Assembly (NCBI GenBank): GCA_035327585.1
Contig: DAOLDD010000030.1
Span: 1-44,913, forward strand
Length of the DNA stretch: 44,913 nt
Source: JAMLJG01 sp035327585
Lineage (GTDB): Bacteria > Verrucomicrobiota > Kiritimatiellia > CAIVKH01
Direction of reading: 5' to 3'
Within the stretch, counting starts at the first letter, position 1. Each line of letters opens with the position of its first letter. Below the pieces are notes generated by a model. That model was not told the DNA's origin, searched no databases, and saw nothing but the letters and a program-made list of their open reading frames with translations. Shown piece after piece: positions 40,399 to 44,913 of this stretch. The translations under genes were made by a program, and so were the position numbers.

Positions 40399-43300
40399 AT
40401 GAGCGAAAGCGTTCGCGTGTGGTCCGAGACGGTGAAGATTCCCACCTACGGCGTCGCCGCGCCGAACCGGAATCCGATGTTCCTGGAGAAGCGCGTCTAC
40501 CAGGGCAGCAGCGGCGCGGTCTATCCGCACCCGGTCATCGAACGCGTCGCGAGCGAGCCGCGCGACGAGGAGTGGACCGCGGTCTTCCTCGAGAACGAGT
40601 TCATCCACCTGATGCTGCTGCCGCAGCTCGGCGGGCGCGTCCAGCGCGCGCTCGACAAGACGAACGGCTACGAGTTCGTCTACCACAACCGCGTCATCAA
40701 ACCCGCGCTGGTCGGCCTGACCGGGCCGTGGATCTCCGGCGGCATCGAATTCAACTGGCCGCAGCACCACCGACCGAGCACGTACGAAGCGGTGGACTGG
40801 TCCATCGAACGGCACGCGGACGGAAGTTGCACGGTCTGGTGCGCGGAGAACGAGCGCATGTTCCGCACGCGCGGACGCCACGGCTTCACCGTGCATCCCG
40901 GTCGCGCCGGATTCGACATCCACGTCCGCCTCTACAACGGCACGGCGATGCCGCAGACGTTCCTGTGGTGGGCGAATCCCGCGGTCCATGTGAACGATGA
41001 CTACCAGTCGGTGTTTCCGCCCGATGTGCACGCGGTGATGGACCACGGCAAACGCGACGTGTCCGCGTTCCCGATCGCGACCGGCGTCTATTACAAGCAG
41101 GACTACGCGCCGGGCACGGACATCTCGCGCTACAAGAACATCCCCGTGCCGACCTCCTACATGGCGTACCATTCCGACTACGACTTCGTCGGCTGCTACG
41201 ACCACGGCCGCGGCGCGGGCATGTTGCATGTCGCCGACCACCACCTTGTGCCGGGCAAGAAACAGTGGACCTGGGGCAACGGCGAATTCGGCCGGGCGTG
41301 GGACCGCCAGTTGACCGACGCCGACGGGCCGTACATCGAACTCATGTGCGGCGCGTTCACCGACAACCAGCCGGATTTTACGTGGCTCATGCCCGGCGAG
41401 GAGAAGCGGTTCACGCAGACGTTCATGCCCTACAAGGCGATCGGCCCGGCGTCCAACGCGAACCGCGATCTCGCCGTCCGGCTTGCGGCGTCGGAGCGCG
41501 GCGTGGAACTCGGCGTCTATGCCGCGGTATCGCTCGCGGCGCGTGTGGAGCTGTGGCACAACCCCGGCGCGCCGCGCGGGTTCCACAATCACAAGAACAT
41601 GCATCTGTACGCGCCGCACACCGCGCGGTCCCCGGATGCGCGACGCCTGTTCGAGGAGGACATTGCCGTGGACGCGGCGGGAAGCTGGACGCACCGCGTG
41701 GATCTGCCCGCCGACGTGCCCGCGAACGAGCTGCTGCTGCGCGTGGTGGATGCGGACGGGCGCGAGCGCATCGCGGTTGCGCCGCCGCGCGGGGAGAAGC
41801 CGGCCGTTCCGTCGCCGGCCGTTGCCGCGAGGCCGCCCGCGGAGATCGCGTCGAATGAGGAATTGTTCCTCAACGGCCTGCACCTGGAGCAGTACCGGCA
41901 CGCGACCTATGCGCCGGAGCCGTACTACGAGGAGGCGCTGCGGCGCGATCCGGGCGACAGCCGCTGCCACAACGCGCTGGGCCGTTTGCTGCTACAGCGG
42001 GGCCGGTTCGCGGAGGCGGAGTTGCATTTCCGCGCCGCGATCGCCCGGCTGACCGCGCGCAATCCGAACCCCTACGACGGTGAACCCTACTACAACCTCG
42101 GCCTCGCGCTGCGGTTCCAGTCGCGCTTCGACGAGGCGCTCGACGCGTTCTTCAAGGCCGCGTGGAGCGAGGCGTGGAAGGCGCCGGCTTATTTTGAACT
42201 CGCGCGGCTTGCCTCGCGCGCGGGGCGTTTCGAGGAGGCGCTCGGGCATGTGGACCAGACGCTCGCGCTGAATACGCGCCACCAGAAGGCGCGCCACCTG
42301 CGCATCGCGTTGCTGCGGCGGACCGGCGCGCTGGATGCCGCGCTCGCGCTCGCGCGGGTCGCGTTGCGCGAGGACCCGCTCGATTTCGGTGCGCGCGCGG
42401 AGGCGCAGCAACTCGGGCTTGCGGTCGAGTCCGCGCGTGAAGGACATCCGCACTATAATGCGCTCGAATGCGGGCTCGACTATGCGCATGCGGGCTTGTG
42501 GGAGGAGGCGGATGCACACTTTGCACGGGCGTCGGATGGGGAATTTCTCGCCTGCTATTTCCGCGCCGAAACCCTGCGCGCGCTTGGCGATGCGCGCGCG
42601 GCGGATGCGATGGACGCCCGGGCCGCGGCGCAGCCGCTGGATTTCGCGTTTCCCAATGCGCTCGAATGCGTGCCGTTGCTCGAACGCGCGCTCGCGCGGA
42701 ATCCCACGGACGCGCTGGCCGCCTATGCGCTCGGCAATTTCTGGTATGCCCGCCGCCGCGCGGAGGAGGCCATCGCCCGCTGGGAACAGTGCACCCGCGC
42801 GCGTCCCGATTTTCCAACCGCGTGGCGCAATCTCGGCCTGGCTTATGCCAACAAGCGCAAGGATTGGTCGCGAGCCGCTGACGCGCTGGACCGGGCGTTC
42901 GCGGCCGATCCGTCCGACGCGCGCGTGTTGTTCGAGCTGGACCAGCTCGACAAGGAAACCGGCGTCGATCCCGCGCGTCGGCTCGCGCGTCTGGACACGC
43001 ACCGCGCGCGGGTGCTGGAGCGCGACGACCTGTGCGTGGAATATCTCCACCTGCTGAATCTCGCGGGCCGTGCGGAGGAAGCGCTCGACCTGCTGACCAC
43101 GCGCGTATTCCAGCCGTGGGAGGGCGGTGAGGGCAAAACCACCGCGCAATACCTCAGGAGCCAGTTCCTGCTCGAGGAACGGGATGAGGCCGGTGGAAAT
43201 TTCGCCGCCGCGCTCGCGCGGCTGGAACAGGCAGGCGTGCTGCCCCCCAACCTTGGCGAGGGCCGGCTCGGCGGCGCGTCCGACCACGAACGGCACTATC

Positions 43301-43731
43301 GCCTGGGCCGCCTGTTGCGGCGCATGGGCCGTGATGCGGAGGCGGAGACGCACCTGGAGGCGGCGACGCGCGTACAGGGCGAACCGGCCAGCGCGATGTA
43401 CTACAACGACCAGCCGCCGGAGAGCTTCTATTTCCAGGGCCTCGCGTGGCGCCTGCGCGGCGACGAGGCCCGCGCGCGGGCGGTGTTCGATAAACTCGTC
43501 GCGTATGCCGACGCCCATATCGACGACGAAATCCGCATGGACTATTTCGCCGTGTCGCTGCCGGATTTTCTCGTCTTCGACATCGACCTGACCGCGCGCA
43601 ACCGGCGGCACTGCCTCTTTATGCGCGCGCTGGGGCATGCCGGGGCCGGTCGCATGGACGCCGCCCGCGCCGCCGTCCGCGAGCTGCTCGCCCAGACGCC
43701 CGACCACCCCGTGCGCCATCTGCTGCCTTGA
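40399..43731 (+). CDS. DUF5107 protein with C-terminal TPR array
   Basis: A 1110-aa protein. The N-terminal ~360 residues match DUF5107: FIHLMLLPQLGGRVQRALDK, LVGLTGPWISGGIEFNWPQ, PYIELMCGAFTDNQPDFTWL and FMPYKAIG. This is a galactose-mutarotase-like beta fold. A further beta region (about 360-470) follows. From about 490 to the end there are many helical repeats of TPR type, including NPYDGEPYYNLGLALRFQSRFDEALDAF (in part: YYNLGLALRFQSRFDEA). No signal peptide. DUF5107 proteins accompany carbohydrate genes in many bacteria; a glycan enzyme or binding role is inferred, none is shown. GGGGAG at 40385-40390 supports ATG 40399. Confidence 0.85.
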   Translation: MSESVRVWSETVKIPTYGVAAPNRNPMFLEKRVYQGSSGAVYPHPVIERVASEPRDEEWTAVFLENEFIHLMLLPQLGGRVQRALDKTNGYEFVYHNRVIKPALVGLTGPWISGGIEFNWPQHHRPSTYEAVDWSIERHADGSCTVWCAENERMFRTRGRHGFTVHPGRAGFDIHVRLYNGTAMPQTFLWWANPAVHVNDDYQSVFPPDVHAVMDHGKRDVSAFPIATGVYYKQDYAPGTDISRYKNIPVPTSYMAYHSDYDFVGCYDHGRGAGMLHVADHHLVPGKKQWTWGNGEFGRAWDRQLTDADGPYIELMCGAFTDNQPDFTWLMPGEEKRFTQTFMPYKAIGPASNANRDLAVRLAASERGVELGVYAAVSLAARVELWHNPGAPRGFHNHKNMHLYAPHTARSPDARRLFEEDIAVDAAGSWTHRVDLPADVPANELLLRVVDADGRERIAVAPPRGEKPAVPSPAVAARPPAEIASNEELFLNGLHLEQYRHATYAPEPYYEEALRRDPGDSRCHNALGRLLLQRGRFAEAELHFRAAIARLTARNPNPYDGEPYYNLGLALRFQSRFDEALDAFFKAAWSEAWKAPAYFELARLASRAGRFEEALGHVDQTLALNTRHQKARHLRIALLRRTGALDAALALARVALREDPLDFGARAEAQQLGLAVESAREGHPHYNALECGLDYAHAGLWEEADAHFARASDGEFLACYFRAETLRALGDARAADAMDARAAAQPLDFAFPNALECVPLLERALARNPTDALAAYALGNFWYARRRAEEAIARWEQCTRARPDFPTAWRNLGLAYANKRKDWSRAADALDRAFAADPSDARVLFELDQLDKETGVDPARRLARLDTHRARVLERDDLCVEYLHLLNLAGRAEEALDLLTTRVFQPWEGGEGKTTAQYLRSQFLLEERDEAGGNFAAALARLEQAGVLPPNLGEGRLGGASDHERHYRLGRLLRRMGRDAEAETHLEAATRVQGEPASAMYYNDQPPESFYFQGLAWRLRGDEARARAVFDKLVAYADAHIDDEIRMDYFAVSLPDFLVFDIDLTARNRRHCLFMRALGHAGAGRMDAARAAVRELLAQTPDHPVRHLLP

Positions 43732-43759
43732 TGAACCCCGGGATTTCCCGTGTATACGC

Positions 43760-43811
43760 TTGCGTGTTAGCGGGGTACTAATATATCGTTACATTACAGA
43801 TAAATTAATGT
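43760..43811 (+). promoter_or_regulatory. Possible promoter region of the terminal gene
   Basis: TTGCGT (43760-43765) and TATATC (43782-43787), spacer 16, form a weak promoter candidate. Just downstream is the inverted repeat ACATTA-N9-TAATGT (43791-43811), a possible operator. The leader to the start codon would be about 60 bases. Confidence 0.35.
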
Positions 43812-43856
43812 AGATTCGACGAATGGCCGCATGTGTGGGGAAGGAGCAGTGAAGCG

Positions 43857-44913
43857 ATGAAAACAAGTAATCGAGGCATGGGTCTGCTGGTTGCGGCGTT
43901 GTTGGGCGTCGCGTCGCCGGGGTTCGCGGTGGACGTGATGAAGGCGAACAACACGAACGACCTGAACCTGGGCAGCAGTTGGGAGGGCGACGTGGCGCCG
44001 ACCGCGGTGGACGTGGCGGTGTGGAGCAATACGGTTTCGGCGGCCAACACGACCATTCTGGGGGATGATTTGAGCTGGCAGGGCATCCGGCTCACGACGG
44101 GGACCGGGGCGGTGACCATCAATGCGGGCAACCGGTTGACGCTGGGCGCCGCGGGCATCGACATGTCGTCCTCCTCCCGGAACCTGATCCTGAATTGCGC
44201 GGTCACGATTGGCGCTTCGCACGCGTGGTCGCTGGCTGCCAGTCGACAGTTGACCCTTTCGGCGGCGATCAATGCTGAAGGCAGCGAGATCACGGCATCC
44301 GGCGGTTCCTTAATTTTGCTTCAGGCGGCGGTCACGAATCTGTCGCGCCTGACGGTGAGCGCAACGGAGTTCCGTATGTTTGCCAATACGAGCGGATCCA
44401 TAATTTCGAACCTCGTCATTGATGGTGGCGCAAGCGTCTGGTCCGGGAACAACCAGGGGTTGAGCGGGTATACGGTGCTGGAAACGACCTATGTTTCAAA
44501 CGGCCTGTTGCGCGTGCATTCGCGATCGACCGTGAATATGTCGAATATCGTCGTTTCCGCGAACGGTGTGGTTCGCATTCATTCCGAAAACACCAACAAT
44601 CGCGATGCGGTTTTGAGGGTGGGCGGGGTGTTGACCAACGAGCAGGGGGCCGACGATGCCTATACGCCGGTGAGCATCCACAATCTGTCGGGGACCACCG
44701 ACTCTGAGTCCCGCATGGAATTGAATGGGCACGTGTTCGTGAGTGCGCACGCCGCCAACGCGAATTCGGTGATCTGGTCGAATCCGGGCGCGGTTACCGG
44801 CACGGCCGGCGATGGGGAGATCCGGCTGGGGGCGGGCCAGCGGACTTTTGAAGTCACCGACGGCGGTGCGGAGATTGACCTGGTGATAGAGCCGCGTGTG
44901 ACGGGGACGGGCG
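43857..44913 (+). CDS. Exported repetitive surface protein, C-terminus beyond window
   Basis: At least 352 residues, continuing past the window edge. A signal peptide (about 1-24: GMGLLVAALLGVASPGFA) precedes a Gly/Ala/Ser/Thr-rich chain with many short beta-strand-like stretches (SNLVIDGGASVWSGNNQG, RVGGVLTNEQG, DGEIRLGAGQRTFEV). NNTNDLNLGSSWEGDVAPTA after the signal peptide is a common opening of autotransporter-like 'passenger' repeats and of PEP-CTERM proteins. The sorting or beta-barrel end lies outside the window. AAGGAG at 43841-43846 supports the ATG. No stop codon was found in this frame to 44913. Confidence 0.75.
   Translation, partial: MKTSNRGMGLLVAALLGVASPGFAVDVMKANNTNDLNLGSSWEGDVAPTAVDVAVWSNTVSAANTTILGDDLSWQGIRLTTGTGAVTINAGNRLTLGAAGIDMSSSSRNLILNCAVTIGASHAWSLAASRQLTLSAAINAEGSEITASGGSLILLQAAVTNLSRLTVSATEFRMFANTSGSIISNLVIDGGASVWSGNNQGLSGYTVLETTYVSNGLLRVHSRSTVNMSNIVVSANGVVRIHSENTNNRDAVLRVGGVLTNEQGADDAYTPVSIHNLSGTTDSESRMELNGHVFVSAHAANANSVIWSNPGAVTGTAGDGEIRLGAGQRTFEVTDGGAEIDLVIEPRVTGTG

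Overview
The window looks like a chromosomal piece of a high-GC Gram-negative bacterium of the PVC group, most likely Kiritimatiellota, Lentisphaerae or Verrucomicrobia. This is inference from gene content: PEP-CTERM surface proteins, an H-X9-DG prepilin, a DUF5107-TPR protein, many glycoside hydrolases and a GntR/LacI hybrid regulator. No rRNA or tRNA gene was seen, so the phylum cannot be fixed from this sequence alone.

Region 1 (1-12 kb) is a Tad/Flp pilus locus read from right to left. It begins with two small Flp-like prepilins (one of 57 aa with a GTG start), followed by TadE, a TadG-like protein, a second TadE-like protein, an unrecognised secreted protein, CpaB, an FHA-CpaF fusion ATPase, TadB, TadC, an FHA membrane protein and a PEGA-repeat protein. 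No secretin, TadZ/CpaE or prepilin peptidase is visible. Three kinds of non-coding repeat interrupt the locus: a ~120-bp MITE-like element with two hairpins, four CCCTCACCCC-type inverted repeats, and a repeat that has become the leader of one prepilin. A secreted protein made largely of DnaJ-type zinc motifs is encoded divergently next to it.

Region 2 (13-38 kb) is a carbohydrate-use region. One minus-strand operon holds a sodium/solute symporter, a GH38 alpha-mannosidase and a GH2 enzyme. Further minus-strand units encode an H-X9-DG prepilin, a GH30 enzyme, an exported GH39-like enzyme and an FAD oxidoreductase. Plus-strand units encode beta-phosphoglucomutase, two tandem PEP-CTERM proteins, the GntR/LacI regulator, and an operon of a giant secreted glycoside-hydrolase-like protein, a GH65 phosphorylase and a small envelope protein.

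Six of these transcription units carry a near-palindrome of the form TTGTATATACAA just upstream, and in four of them it overlaps the -10 of a recognisable promoter. I infer a single regulon run by the GntR/LacI protein. It would combine extracellular glycan attack, symport, intracellular mannosidase and GH2 trimming, phosphorolysis (GH65 plus beta-phosphoglucomutase), an oxidoreductase and, unexpectedly, a prepilin. This coordinated system is the most interesting feature of the window.

Region 3 (39-45 kb) holds an AraC-type regulator divergent from a 1110-aa DUF5107-TPR protein, and the start of a repetitive exported surface protein that runs off the end.
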